Positions 23,916 through 33,114 of a DNA stretch of 64,000 bases are shown one piece after another; the first letter of the stretch is position 1, and each line of letters begins with the position of its first letter. Under the pieces are notes generated by a model. The model was not told the DNA's origin, did not search any database, and saw nothing but the letters and a program-made list of their open reading frames with translations. The translations under genes and the position numbers were made by a program. The stretch comes from an uncultured Microbacterium sp. (lineage in GTDB: Bacteria > Actinomycetota > Actinomycetes > Actinomycetales > Microbacteriaceae): the NCBI GenBank assembly GCA_913774665.1, contig CAJYHN010000014.1, forward strand, positions 1 through 64,000. Reading direction: 5' to 3'.

Positions 23916-23950
23916 CACGGCGCCGCACCCCGGAGGGGTGCGGCGCCGTG
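23916..23950 (-). terminator. Long perfect hairpin between converging genes
   Basis: A 16-bp perfect stem (23916-23931 with 23935-23950) closes a 3-nt loop, 13 nt past the stop of the carboxylase gene. There is no T-tract on either side. It likely ends transcription of the carboxylase gene and blocks read-through from lpdA. Confidence 0.6.
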
Positions 23951-23963
23951 ACGAAGGCGGGCG

Positions 23964-25730
23964 TCAGCTGATCAGCAGCAGCTGGTGACCGGCCGAGACC
24001 GTCGTGCCAGGGTTCGCGTCGATCGAGGCGATCGTGCCGTCCTTGTGCGCCTGAATGGGCTGCTCCATCTTCATCGCCTCGAGGACCACGACCAGGTCGC
24101 CCTTGACGACCTGCTGGCCCTCCTCGACGGCGATCTTGACGACGGTGGCCTGCATCGGCGACTTCACCGCGTCACCGGTGGCGCCAGCCGTCGGCGAGGC
24201 GCCGTGGGCGCGGCGGGACGGGGGAGCGGCGGCCGGACGCCCGACCTGCGGGGCTGCGGCCGTGATGCGATCGGGCAGGCTCACCTCGAGGCGCTTGCCG
24301 CCCACCTCGACGACCACCGTGTGACGGCCGGCCGCTGCGGCGGGGGCTTCGAGCTCGCCGTCCCACGCGGGGATGTCGTTGACGAACTCCGTCTCGATCC
24401 AGCGCGTGAAGACGCCGAACACGCCATCCTCGGCAGTGAAGGCGGGGTCGCGGACGACCTTGCGGTGGAAGGGGATGACGGTGGGCATGCCGGCGACCTC
24501 GAACTCGTCGAGCGCACGGCGGGAGCGCTCCAGGGCCTCGGCGCGGTCGCGGCCGGTGACGATGATCTTCGCGAGCAGCGAGTCGAAGGCGCCCGAGACG
24601 CTGTCGCCCGCGGTGACGCCGGAGTCGAGACGGATGCCGGGACCGCCGAACGTCTTGAAGACGTGGATCGGGCCGGGCTGAGGGAGGAACCCGCGCCCCG
24701 GGTCTTCGCCGTTGATGCGGAACTCGATCGAGTGGCCGACGGGGGCGGGGTCGTCGTAGCCGAGCTCTTCGCCCTCGGCGACGCGGAACTGCTCGCGCAC
24801 GAGGTCGATACCGGTGACCTCTTCGGAGACGGGGTGCTCGACCTGCAGGCGGGTGTTGACCTCGAGGAACGAGATCGTTCCGTCGGCGCCGATGAGGAAC
24901 TCGCAGGTTCCGGCACCGACGTAGCCGACCTCCTTGAGGATGGCCTTCGACGCCGAGTACAGGATGGCGTTCTGCTCATCGGTCAGGAACGGCGCGGGGG
25001 CCTCTTCGACGAGCTTTTGGTGGCGACGCTGCAGCGAGCAGTCGCGGGTGGAGACGACCACGACGTTGCCGGCGGCATCCGCCAGGCACTGCGTCTCGAC
25101 GTGACGCGGCTTGTCGAGGTACTTCTCGACGAAGCACTCGCCGCGGCCGAAGGCCGCGACCGCCTCGCGCGTGGCCGACTCGAACATCTCGGCCACCTCG
25201 CCGAGCTCGCGCGCGACCTTGAGCCCGCGTCCGCCGCCGCCGTACGCGGCCTTGATGGCGATCGGCAGGCCGACTTCGTTGGCGAACGCGATGACCTCGT
25301 CGGCGCCCGAGACGGGGCCGGGGGTTCCGGGAGCGAGCGGGGCGCCGACCTTCTCGGCCACGTGGCGCGCGGTGACCTTGTCGCCAAGCGCCTCGATGGC
25401 ATCGGGCGAGGGGCCGATCCAGATGAGGCCGGCCCCGATCACGGCGCGCGCGAAGTCGGCGTTCTCGGCGAGGAAGCCGTAGCCGGGGTGCACGGCGTCG
25501 GCGCCGGAGCGGCGGGCGACCGAGAGGATCTTCTCGATCGACAGGTAGGTGTCGGCGCTGGTCGCACCCTCGAGGGCGTAGGCCTCGTCGGCGAGACGGG
25601 TGTGCAGGGCGTCGCGGTCCTGATCGGCGTAGACGGCGACGGAGGCCTTCCCCGAATCACGGGCGGCGCGGATGACTCGGACGGCGATCTCGCCGCGGTT
25701 GGCGACAAGGACCTTGGCGATCTTCGGCAT
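23964..25730 (-). CDS. accA3: Acyl-CoA carboxylase alpha subunit (biotin carboxylase plus BCCP)
   Basis: A 588-residue AccA3/BccA-type subunit. The N-terminal biotin carboxylase (~1-450) has [13 protein letters not shown] at the start, the ATP-grasp loop GGGGRGLKV, and [15 protein letters not shown]. The C-terminal biotin carrier domain (~515-588) carries the biotinylated lysine in EAMKM. It carboxylates biotin for the AccD-type beta subunit encoded at 31.4-33.0 kb, giving malonyl- or methylmalonyl-CoA for lipid synthesis. A TAGGCT box lies 6 nt before the ATG. Confidence 0.95.
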   Translation of the reverse strand: MPKIAKVLVANRGEIAVRVIRAARDSGKASVAVYADQDRDALHTRLADEAYALEGATSADTYLSIEKILSVARRSGADAVHPGYGFLAENADFARAVIGAGLIWIGPSPDAIEALGDKVTARHVAEKVGAPLAPGTPGPVSGADEVIAFANEVGLPIAIKAAYGGGGRGLKVARELGEVAEMFESATREAVAAFGRGECFVEKYLDKPRHVETQCLADAAGNVVVVSTRDCSLQRRHQKLVEEAPAPFLTDEQNAILYSASKAILKEVGYVGAGTCEFLIGADGTISFLEVNTRLQVEHPVSEEVTGIDLVREQFRVAEGEELGYDDPAPVGHSIEFRINGEDPGRGFLPQPGPIHVFKTFGGPGIRLDSGVTAGDSVSGAFDSLLAKIIVTGRDRAEALERSRRALDEFEVAGMPTVIPFHRKVVRDPAFTAEDGVFGVFTRWIETEFVNDIPAWDGELEAPAAAAGRHTVVVEVGGKRLEVSLPDRITAAAPQVGRPAAAPPSRRAHGASPTAGATGDAVKSPMQATVVKIAVEEGQQVVKGDLVVVLEAMKMEQPIQAHKDGTIASIDANPGTTVSAGHQLLLIS

Positions 25731-25736
25731 CCTCCC

Positions 25737-25742
25737 AGCCTA
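25737..25742 (-). promoter_or_regulatory. Leaderless -10 box of the carboxylase alpha gene
   Basis: TAGGCT on the minus strand is 6 nt from ATG 25730; the spacer GGGAGG could also serve as a ribosome site if transcription begins earlier. Confidence 0.5.
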
Positions 25743-25807
25743 GCGAGGGGGCACCCCGGCCTTTTGACCCTCCTCGATAAGAAACGCCGAAAAACGTGTG
25801 AGGGAGT

Positions 25808-26455
25808 CTACGAACGGTTCCACAGGGCGGTCCACGAACCACCCAGTTCGCGCACGAGGCGACGGACCGTCGAGAGCGACATGCCCACCACCGTCGAGGG
25901 GTCTCCGTCGACGCGTTCGATGAACGCCCCGCCGAGGCTGTCGACGGTGAACGCCCCCGCCACCAGCAGCGGTTCGCCGGTGGCGACGTACGCGGCGATC
26001 TCGTCGTCGTCGACGTCGGCGGCGAAGGTCACCGAGGCCTCGGCCACGGCGTGGGCCTCCTGCGGCGGTGCACCGGGGGAGAGGCGGAAGACGCTGTGTC
26101 CGGAGTGCAGCACCCCGGTACGCCCCCGCATCCCGCGCCAGCGCGCGGTCGCGGCATCCGGGGTGTACGGCTTCCCCAGGATCTCGTCGCCGAGGGCGAA
26201 CATCGAGTCGCCGCCGACGACGAACCCGTCGAAGTCGGGCTCCTCCGCGCGCAGGCGGTGGGCGACGTCGGCCGCCTTGCGGCGTGCGAGCAGCAGCACG
26301 TGCTCGGCAACGGGGAGGCGCCGGGCCTCGGCCGCCTCGACCTCGGCGATCACGGCCTCTTCGTCGACCTGGGGTGCCCGCGCCTCGGGCTCGATGCCCG
26401 CTTGACGCAGCAGCATGAGACGAGCGGGAGAAGTGGATGCCAAGCACACGCGCAT
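25808..26455 (-). CDS. maf: Maf-family nucleoside triphosphate pyrophosphatase
   Basis: A 215-residue Maf/HAM1-like house-cleaning phosphatase that hydrolyses non-canonical or pyrimidine NTPs to NMPs. The N-terminal substrate loop is STSPARLMLLRQAG (8-21). The family's catalytic-Asp region appears as VGGDSMFALGDEILGKP. It has its own leaderless promoter and lies between the two acyl-CoA carboxylase loci, as in mycobacteria. The exact nucleotide specificity is not readable. Confidence 0.9.
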   Translation of the reverse strand: MRVCLASTSPARLMLLRQAGIEPEARAPQVDEEAVIAEVEAAEARRLPVAEHVLLLARRKAADVAHRLRAEEPDFDGFVVGGDSMFALGDEILGKPYTPDAATARWRGMRGRTGVLHSGHSVFRLSPGAPPQEAHAVAEASVTFAADVDDDEIAAYVATGEPLLVAGAFTVDSLGGAFIERVDGDPSTVVGMSLSTVRRLVRELGGSWTALWNRS

Positions 26456-26461
26456 GCGACA

Positions 26462-26467
26462 ACGCTA
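26462..26467 (-). promoter_or_regulatory. Leaderless -10 box of maf
   Basis: TAGCGT on the minus strand is 6 nt before ATG 26455. Confidence 0.5.
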
Positions 26468-26541
26468 CCCACGCTCGGGAGCGGCGGTCTCGGCGCGCCC
26501 GCCCCCGGCGGTCTCCCTGCCGCGTATGACAGGCTCGGGGG

Positions 26542-27801
26542 ATGCACGACGGCGACCTCATCGAACTCGACATCACCGGCATCGCCCACGGCGGTGTCTT
26601 CGTCGGACGGCACGAGGGGCGGGTCGTCTTCGTCTCGGACACGATGCCCGGCGAGCGCGTCCGCGCGCGGTTGACCGACACCCGCAAGAAGGCGTTCTGG
26701 CGGGCCGAGGCCGTCGAGGTGGTGGATGCCGCTCCCCAGCGCCGTCCGCACGTCTGGCGTTCGGCCGACATCGATGTGGACCCCGCGGAACGCGTGGGCG
26801 GGGCCGAGTTCGGTCACATCGACCTCGCTCACCAGCGCGCCCTCAAGGAGCGCGTGGTTCGCGAGGCCATGGAACGCGTGGGCCGGCTCGAACTGCCGGT
26901 CGACGTGCGCCCTGCCGGCGACGCCGATCACCCCGAGTCCGCCGACGGAACCGGCTGGCGCACGCGCGTGAGCCTCCACGTCGACGACCGGGGTCGGGTG
27001 GGCGCCTTTGCCGCCCGAACGCACCACGTCGTCGAGACCCCCGACTTCCCTCTCGCGACCGAGGCCGTCGCGCGCGCGGCCGCCGAGGTGCGCGGGGGAG
27101 CGCGCCCCGGGCGCATCGACCTCGTTCAGCCGGCGGACGGACGCGTGCGCGTCCTGCCACGGCCCGAGGGCGAGCGATCGACCGCTGCCCCCGAGGTCGT
27201 CGACGAGATCGTCGGTGAGCGCGTCTTCCGCGTCGATGCGGGCGGGTTCTGGCAGGTGCACCGCCTCGCCGCGCCCACACTGACCTCTCTCGTCACGGCG
27301 GAGCTCACCGCTTCGGTCGAGGCGCTCGATCCCGAGGCGATGCATCTCGACCTCTACGGCGGCGTCGGTCTCTTCGCCGCAACGCTCGCCGAGCTCGGCG
27401 GATCGTCGACGCGCGTGGTGAGCGTGGAGTCCGACCCCCGGGCGACGGAGCACGCCGGCGAGAACCTCGCCGAATGGGTCGGTGCCCGGGCCGAGACGGC
27501 GCGGGTCGACCGCTACGTCCAGAACCTGGGCGCGAGCGCCTCCGCGCGCGAACGCGAGCGCCTGGAGCGCGGAGTCGTGCTGCTGGACCCGCCGCGGGCG
27601 GGTGCCGGCCGGGCCGCGGTCGAGGGCATCGCCGCGCTGTCGCCGTCCGCCGTCGTCTACGTCGCGTGCGACCCCGTGGCCCTCGCTCGCGACCTGGCAC
27701 TGTTCGCCGAGCTCGGATACCGCGCCGAGCGCGGCATCCGGGGTGTCGACCTCTTCCCGAACTCGCACCACGTCGAGGCCGTCACGGTGCTGCGCCGCTG
27801 A
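26542..27801 (+). CDS. TRAM-domain class I SAM-dependent RNA m5U methyltransferase
   Basis: A TrmA/RlmCD-family enzyme of 419 residues, probably making 5-methyluridine in tRNA or rRNA. An N-terminal TRAM/OB domain (~1-60) is followed by an RNA-contact region. The SAM motif is DLYGGVGLFAATLAELG. The catalytic region has LDPPRAG and the nucleophilic cysteine in YVACDPVALARDL, and the C-terminal general base is in SHHVEAVTVL. The iron-sulphur cysteine cluster of RlmD is not present. It is a single gene, divergent from maf; the target RNA is unknown. Confidence 0.9.
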   Translation: MHDGDLIELDITGIAHGGVFVGRHEGRVVFVSDTMPGERVRARLTDTRKKAFWRAEAVEVVDAAPQRRPHVWRSADIDVDPAERVGGAEFGHIDLAHQRALKERVVREAMERVGRLELPVDVRPAGDADHPESADGTGWRTRVSLHVDDRGRVGAFAARTHHVVETPDFPLATEAVARAAAEVRGGARPGRIDLVQPADGRVRVLPRPEGERSTAAPEVVDEIVGERVFRVDAGGFWQVHRLAAPTLTSLVTAELTASVEALDPEAMHLDLYGGVGLFAATLAELGGSSTRVVSVESDPRATEHAGENLAEWVGARAETARVDRYVQNLGASASARERERLERGVVLLDPPRAGAGRAAVEGIAALSPSAVVYVACDPVALARDLALFAELGYRAERGIRGVDLFPNSHHVEAVTVLRR

Positions 27802-27848
27802 CGCGCCGGATCGCGCGACCTTCACCCGCGCGGCGGCCCCCGCGCAGA

Positions 27849-27854
27849 TACGAT
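27849..27854 (+). promoter_or_regulatory. Leaderless -10 box of the two-component operon
   Basis: TACGAT is followed by 6 nt and ATG 27861. This decides against the in-frame ATG at 27855. Confidence 0.55.
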
Positions 27855-27860
27855 ATGGGG

Positions 27861-28529
27861 ATGACGCGCGTCGCCCTCATCGATGACCACGAGTCGGTCC
27901 GACTCGGGCTGGAGGCCGCCCTCGCGCGTACCGAGGCCACCGAGGTCGTCTTCTCGGGCGCGAATGTCGCGTCGTACCTGTCCTGGCGTCAGGCCGCGGC
28001 CGCGAACCCCGCCGACGTCGTGGTGCTCGACCTGACGCTCGGTGACGGCACCACGGTCTCCGAGAACGTCGACCGCGTCGTCCGCGACGGCTCCAGCGTC
28101 ATCATCCACAGCGTCGCCGACCGTGCCGCGGCGGTGCGCGAGGCACTCGCCGCGGGTGCCGCGGGGATCGTCAGCAAGTCGTCGCCGACGCACGAGGTGC
28201 TGGGTGCCATCAGCACCGTCGCCCGGGGCGAGGTGCTCGACAACGTCGAGTGGGCGAGCGCCGTCGAAGGCGATCGGGAATTCGCCGACGCGCAGTTGTC
28301 CGCACGCGAGCGCGAGGTTCTGCGCCTGTACGCCGCGGGCCTCCCCCTCAAGGCCGTCGCCGACCGTCTCGGCGTCGCCTATTCGACCGCCAAGGAGAAC
28401 ATCACCCGCGTCCGCGTGAAGTACGTCGAGGTGGGGCGCCCGGCACCGACGAAGGTCGACCTGCTGCGGCGCGCCATGGAGGACGGCATCCTGCAGGACG
28501 CACCCGATGATGCTCCCCGCCATGGCTGA
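27861..28529 (+). CDS. NarL/LuxR-family response regulator
   Basis: A 222-residue regulator. The receiver domain (~1-120) has acidic residues D8/D9, phospho-acceptor D57 (VVVLDLTLGDG) and the conserved lysine in IVSKSSP. The C-terminal LuxR-type HTH (~152-215) begins LSAREREVLRLYAAG. It should bind DNA as a dimer once phosphorylated by the kinase encoded next. Its stop overlaps the kinase gene. Target genes are unknown. Confidence 0.92.
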   Translation: MTRVALIDDHESVRLGLEAALARTEATEVVFSGANVASYLSWRQAAAANPADVVVLDLTLGDGTTVSENVDRVVRDGSSVIIHSVADRAAAVREALAAGAAGIVSKSSPTHEVLGAISTVARGEVLDNVEWASAVEGDREFADAQLSAREREVLRLYAAGLPLKAVADRLGVAYSTAKENITRVRVKYVEVGRPAPTKVDLLRRAMEDGILQDAPDDAPRHG

Positions 28530-29778
28530 GAATCATCGGTCCGTGCTCGACGAAGCCTGGGGGAGGATCCCCCACACCCGAGAGGGACAGGCGGAGCAGG
28601 GCTCGTTCACGCAGACGCGGATCGAGCGCGTCATCACGCTGATCGTGGGCCCGGGCTCTCTCGTGCTGGGGCTGCAGGCGTTCGTCGCCGCGTTCGGCCC
28701 GGGAGACGAGGCGGCCGGGTGGCACATGCCTCTCGTCCTCGCCGTTTTCCTGCCGCTGGTGGCGATGATCATCGCGTGTACCGTGGGACGCTTCGCGCGG
28801 GTGTTCTCGGGCGTCTTCGCGGTCGTCTTCATGCTCGCCCTCGCGTTCTGGCCCGTCGCGACGGCCGGCGGACCCACACCCGTCCCCACCGAGAACCCCT
28901 GGATCTTCTACCTCATCAACGTCGCCACGGTCGCCACCGTGGTCGCATTCCCCCTCGCGCTGCAGATCGTCTGGACGGTCGCCGCACCGCTGCTGTTCGG
29001 AGTGGTGCGTCTGCTGCAGGCCGGCGGGCGGGCGGAGTTCATCCTGCCGATCTCGCTCGACGTCTCGTTCGCACTGATCCTCGGCAGCGTCCTGGTGACC
29101 CTCGGCTGGATGTACCGCTCGATCGCCGCGAACGTCGACCAGGCCCGGGCGGCGGCGGTGTCGAGCTACGCGGCCGCGGCCGCGACGGCCGCGACCGAGC
29201 ACGAGCGGGTCGCGGTGGCGGCTCTCATGCACGACAGCGTCCTGGGCGCCCTGCTCGCGGCGGACCGCGCCACGACGCCGCGCGAGCGGACTCTCGCCGT
29301 CAGCATGGCGCGCGAGGCGCTGACCCGGTTGGCGAACGCCGAGAAGGACTCCCTGGAAGGAAGCGACGAGCCGGTCCCCGCGCTGCGCCTGGCCGACGAC
29401 ATCGAGGCCGCCGCTCGCGAGCTCGGGGTCGACCTGACCGTCGTCCGCCACGTCGACGAGGGCACACCGCACGTACCCGGGCGGATCGCCCGCGCTCTCG
29501 TGCTCGCGGCGATGCAGGCCGTCGCCAACGCCGTACAGCACGCCGATGCGCAGGGCCTCGCGGTGCAGTTGACGGGCTACACCTCCCCGGGGAGCGTGTC
29601 GGTCCGCGTGCGCGACACGGGTCCCGGATTCGACGTCGCCGCCATCCCGGCCGACCGCCTCGGCATCCGTGGCTCGATCAACGCGCGACTGGCGGCGGTG
29701 GGCGGTCGCAGCGAGATCGACTCGCATGCAGGTGGCACCACGGTGACGCTCGAGTGGGAGAGCGGAGACCGCTGGTGA
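28522..29778 (+). CDS. Membrane sensor histidine kinase (NarL-partner type)
   Basis: About 418 residues with five to six transmembrane helices (~30-195) and little periplasmic loop, so it may sense a membrane or intramembrane signal. The phospho-histidine is near residue 237 in the motif MHDSVLGALL, as in kinases that pair with LuxR-type regulators. The HATPase domain has N-box NAVQHA and G-box DTGPGFD, then GIRGSINARLAAVGG. ATG 28522 is chosen; ATGs at 28507 and 28510 are alternatives. It overlaps both neighbours, so the three genes are coupled. Confidence 0.88.
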   Translation: MAENHRSVLDEAWGRIPHTREGQAEQGSFTQTRIERVITLIVGPGSLVLGLQAFVAAFGPGDEAAGWHMPLVLAVFLPLVAMIIACTVGRFARVFSGVFAVVFMLALAFWPVATAGGPTPVPTENPWIFYLINVATVATVVAFPLALQIVWTVAAPLLFGVVRLLQAGGRAEFILPISLDVSFALILGSVLVTLGWMYRSIAANVDQARAAAVSSYAAAAATAATEHERVAVAALMHDSVLGALLAADRATTPRERTLAVSMAREALTRLANAEKDSLEGSDEPVPALRLADDIEAAARELGVDLTVVRHVDEGTPHVPGRIARALVLAAMQAVANAVQHADAQGLAVQLTGYTSPGSVSVRVRDTGPGFDVAAIPADRLGIRGSINARLAAVGGRSEIDSHAGGTTVTLEWESGDRW

Positions 29779-30809
29779 CCGTTCGCGCCATCCTGTCGGT
29801 CATCGGACTGGCCTTCACCGCCTACCTCGCCGCGCGAGGCCTCATCTGGACCTCTCCCGAGACCGTCGAGCGCGGGTGGCTCATCGTGGCGGCCCTGGTG
29901 CTCTACCTCCCGGTGACGTGGCTGTGGATCTTCGCAATCGGCGCTCGGGGCCGGCGAGGGCAGCCGGCACCGACGTCGGGTGGGCGACTGCCCGCCTGGG
30001 GCGTCGCGCTCGCGCTCGTGGTGGCGATCGCCGTGTCGAACGCGCCGTTCCTCGCGGTGACCGAGGCCGGTCGCACTCAGCCCTTCGTCACATGGGTGAT
30101 CGGCGGTGTCGGCGCGCTCATGACCATCGTCATGGTGCGGCGCCGGCCCATCGTCGCGTGGGTCGGGATGCTGATCCTCGCCCTGTCGACATCGTTCTGG
30201 TTGGGACCGCTGCAGGCTCTCAGCCTCGGCCTGGTCGGCTCGATCGTGTGGGTGACCGCGGCGCAGCTGGTGACCATCGCTCTCGACCGCGCGGCGCGGG
30301 ACGCCGAGCGTCTCGCCGAGCTCCAGCAGGCGGCATCCGCGTGGCAGGCCTCGCAGAGCGGCCGGCAACGAGAGCGTCGACTTCACGTGCAGCGTGCGCT
30401 GCAGGCGGCCGGCCCCATCCTCGCCCGCACCATCGAGAACGGTGGCAACCTGCGCGCGGCCGACAAGCAGGCTGCGCGACGCGCCGAGGCCAGCCTGCGC
30501 GACGAGCTGCGGGGCAACCGCCTGCTCGACGACGACGTGCGGGCCGAGATCGACGCCGCGCGCCGCCGGGGGTCCGCGGTGAGTCTCTTCGACGAGGGCG
30601 GTCTCGAGGGGCTCGGCGCCGGCGACCTGAAGGTCATCCGGTCGGAGCTGGCGGGCATCTTGCGGGAGTCCGTGTCGGAGCGCGTGATCATCCGCACCTC
30701 CCCGCACCACGAGATCGCCGTCACGATCGTCGGGCGCTCGAGCGGTGACAGCGCCGGGGGAGACGACGACCAGGTCGACCTCTGGCGCGAGATCCGTCGC
30801 CCGCGCTGA
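29775..30809 (+). CDS. Membrane protein encoded with the two-component system
   Basis: A 344-residue protein that I do not recognise. The N-terminal half has about six hydrophobic helices (~5-165). The C-terminal half (~170-344) is soluble, highly charged and mostly helical (AERLAELQQAASAWQAS, RRAEASLRDEL), ending with a short beta-rich part and an acidic DDDQVDLW. No kinase, receiver or HTH motif is seen. The GTG overlaps the kinase stop by 4 bp, so it is likely an accessory sensor or modulator of this system. Confidence 0.75.
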   Translation: MTVRAILSVIGLAFTAYLAARGLIWTSPETVERGWLIVAALVLYLPVTWLWIFAIGARGRRGQPAPTSGGRLPAWGVALALVVAIAVSNAPFLAVTEAGRTQPFVTWVIGGVGALMTIVMVRRRPIVAWVGMLILALSTSFWLGPLQALSLGLVGSIVWVTAAQLVTIALDRAARDAERLAELQQAASAWQASQSGRQRERRLHVQRALQAAGPILARTIENGGNLRAADKQAARRAEASLRDELRGNRLLDDDVRAEIDAARRRGSAVSLFDEGGLEGLGAGDLKVIRSELAGILRESVSERVIIRTSPHHEIAVTIVGRSSGDSAGGDDDQVDLWREIRRPR

Positions 30810-30948
30810 CCCACGATGGGCAGCGCTGTCGACCGCGAACGCGGGCGTGATCGAGCCGCGCTGCGTTCGCGCACACCCGCGGCCGGCGGCGACGACGTGA
30901 GGGGGGTTCCGTCGACGCTGCCATGCCCTCCGCGGGGGAAGAGGATGA

Positions 30949-30983
30949 GGGTGAGGGGCGGCGAATGCGCCTGCCCCTCACCC
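30949..30983 (+). terminator. Hairpin between converging operons
   Basis: An 11-bp perfect stem (30949-30959 with 30973-30983) lies in the 324-bp gap between the two-component operon and the convergent accE gene. A second weaker repeat, GCGAACGC/GCGTTCGC, is at 30835-30870. No T-tracts are present, so termination is inferred. No gene or other signal is seen in 30810-31133. Confidence 0.45.
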
Positions 30984-31133
30984 GTGCGAACGGTTACCCG
31001 AAAACCGTCCGCGTGGTCGAATCCGGCTCTAAGAAGCGGTCCGACCGAACGCGTGATGCGTTCCAGCTCCTCCAGTATTCGACAGTGTCCCTCGCCCGTC
31101 TGTAGGTATTTCGGGGGACATTTCGAACGGGTG

Positions 31134-31370
31134 TCAGCCGGTGAAGCCGTGCCAGCCGGCGGTGCGGTTCAGCGGGGTGCGCAGACCCCGTGCCGACAGC
31201 TCCCACCGGGAGCGTGGCGTCTCGTCGGGAACCGTGGCGTCGGCCACCTCGCGCGCGTACGACTCGCTGACCACGACGATCGCCGCGGCCAGCTCCTCCT
31301 CGGTGGGCGTGCCGCGTACGACCTCCGCGACGAGGGGTCGAGGGGCGCCGGCGTCGACGGTGTCGCTCAC
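31134..31370 (-). CDS. accE: Acyl-CoA carboxylase epsilon subunit
   Basis: A 78-residue small subunit of the actinobacterial acyl-CoA carboxylase; family members stabilise the alpha-beta complex. It has the typical short form: a variable N-terminus, then [23 protein letters not shown], and a C-terminal W/R-rich tail (SRWELSARG). GTG 31370 overlaps the beta-subunit stop by 4 bp. A longer frame reaching 31811 lies inside the beta gene and is rejected. Confidence 0.88.
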   Translation of the reverse strand: MSDTVDAGAPRPLVAEVVRGTPTEEELAAAIVVVSESYAREVADATVPDETPRSRWELSARGLRTPLNRTAGWHGFTG

Positions 31371-32956
31371 AGCGGGATGTTCCCGTGCTTCTTCGCGGGC
31401 AGGCTCGCCCGCTTGTTGCGCAGCGCCCGCAGCGCCTTGGCGATCGACACGCGCGTCTGCGCCGGCTCGATGATCCCGTCGAGCTCGCCGCGCTCGGCGG
31501 CGAGGAAGGGGGATGCCACGTTGTACGTGTACTCGTTCGCCAGGCGCGTGCGCACGGCCGCGACGTCTTCGCCGGCCTCTTCTGCGCGCTTGATCTCGCC
31601 GCGGTAGAGGATGTTGACCGCGCCCTGCCCGCCCATGACGGCGATCTCGGCCGTGGGCCACGCGAGGTTGATGTCGGCACCCAGCTGCTTGGAGCCCATG
31701 ACGATGTAGGCACCGCCGTAGGCCTTGCGCAGGATCACGGTGACCAGGGGCACCGTGGCCTCGGCGTAGGCGTACAGCAGCTTCGCGCCACGGCGGATGA
31801 CACCGGTCCACTCCTGGTCGGTGCCGGGGAGGTAGCCGGGCACGTCGACGAGGGTGACGATCGGCACCGAGAAGGCGTCGCAGAACCGCACGAAGCGGCT
31901 GGCCTTCTCGCCCGCGTCGATGTTGAGGGTTCCGGCCATCTGCGAGGGCTGGTTGGCGATGATGCCGACCGTGCGGCCCTCGATCCGGCCGAAGCCGATC
32001 ACGATGTTGGGAGCGAACAGCGGCTGCACCTCGAGGAACTCCGCCGCGTCCACGATGCCGTCGATCACGGTGTGGATGTCGTACGGCTGGTTCGGGGAGT
32101 CGGGGATGACGGTGTTCAGCGAGCGATCGGCATCCGTCGTCTCGAATTCGAAGGGGGTGTCGTAGACCGGGATCTCGGCGAGGTTGTTGTCGGGAAGGTA
32201 GCTGATGAGGCCGCGTGCGTAGTCGATCGCGTCGTCCTCGTCGTCGGCGAGGTAGTGCGCGACGCCCGAGCGGGTGTTGTGGGTGTGGGCTCCGCCGAGC
32301 TCCTCCATGCCGACGTCTTCGCCGGTGACGGTCTTGATCACGTCGGGTCCGGTGACGAACATCTGGCTGGTCTTGTCGACCATGATGACGAAGTCGGTGA
32401 GGGCGGGGGAGTACACCGCTCCGCCGGCGGCGGGCCCCATGATGATCGAGATCTGGGGGATGACCCCGGATGCCGCGGTGTTCAGGCGGAAGATCTCGCC
32501 GTACTTGCCGAGGGCGACGACGCCCTCCTGGATGCGGGCTCCGCCGGAGTCGAGGATGCCGATGATCGGGATGCCGCTGCGCAGCGCCAGCTCCATCACC
32601 TTGATGATCTTGTCGCCGGCGACCTCGCCGAGCGACCCGCCGAAGGTCGAGAAGTCCTGCGCGTACACCGCGACGGTGCGGCCGTGGATCGTGCCGGTGC
32701 CCGTGACCACCGAGTCGCCGTAGGGGCGCGACTTGTCCATGCCGAACGCGGAGGTGCGGTGGCGCACGTACTCGTCGAGCTCGACGAAGGAGCCGGGATC
32801 GACCAGCATCTCGAGCCGCTCACGGGCGGTGAGCTTGCCCTTCGCGTGCTGCTTGTCGCGGGCGGCGGCTTCGGCGTCGACGACCGCCTCCTGGAACCTG
32901 TTGCGCAGGTCCGCGATCTTGCCGGCGGTGGTGAAGAGATCGGGCTGGTCGGTCAC
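31367..32956 (-). CDS. Acyl-CoA carboxylase beta subunit (carboxyltransferase)
   Basis: A 529-residue AccD/PccB-type carboxyltransferase that transfers CO2 from carboxybiotin to acetyl- or propionyl-CoA. Crotonase-like oxyanion motifs are visible ([23 protein letters not shown] in the N-domain; MGSKQLGAD and [12 protein letters not shown] in the C-domain). It pairs with the AccA3-type subunit at 24-25.7 kb and with the coupled epsilon subunit. Substrate preference cannot be read by eye. GTG 32956 has TAGGGT 7 nt upstream; the frame's ATG at 33040 has no such support. Confidence 0.95.
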   Translation of the reverse strand: MTDQPDLFTTAGKIADLRNRFQEAVVDAEAAARDKQHAKGKLTARERLEMLVDPGSFVELDEYVRHRTSAFGMDKSRPYGDSVVTGTGTIHGRTVAVYAQDFSTFGGSLGEVAGDKIIKVMELALRSGIPIIGILDSGGARIQEGVVALGKYGEIFRLNTAASGVIPQISIIMGPAAGGAVYSPALTDFVIMVDKTSQMFVTGPDVIKTVTGEDVGMEELGGAHTHNTRSGVAHYLADDEDDAIDYARGLISYLPDNNLAEIPVYDTPFEFETTDADRSLNTVIPDSPNQPYDIHTVIDGIVDAAEFLEVQPLFAPNIVIGFGRIEGRTVGIIANQPSQMAGTLNIDAGEKASRFVRFCDAFSVPIVTLVDVPGYLPGTDQEWTGVIRRGAKLLYAYAEATVPLVTVILRKAYGGAYIVMGSKQLGADINLAWPTAEIAVMGGQGAVNILYRGEIKRAEEAGEDVAAVRTRLANEYTYNVASPFLAAERGELDGIIEPAQTRVSIAKALRALRNKRASLPAKKHGNIPL

Positions 32957-32963
32957 GCTTTCC

Positions 32964-32969
32964 ACCCTA
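32964..32969 (-). promoter_or_regulatory. Leaderless -10 box of the carboxylase beta-epsilon operon
   Basis: TAGGGT on the minus strand is 7 nt before GTG 32956. Confidence 0.6.
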
Positions 32970-33102
32970 GCGACAGCGTCGGCGCCCGTCTTGGAGGGTG
33001 CGCACAAGCGAATGCGCGAGGCGCTGTGGCATCCGCCCATGTTCTGTCTCGTCCGGCCGCCGCGTCGAGCGCAAGAGGATGCCGTGGACCCGGCGCGTTC
33101 TC

Positions 33103-33108
33103 TAGGGT
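33103..33108 (+). promoter_or_regulatory. Leaderless -10 box of birA
   Basis: TAGGGT is 6 nt upstream of ATG 33115 and overlaps an upstream in-frame GTG at 33109. Confidence 0.6.
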
Positions 33109-33114
33109 GTGCTC

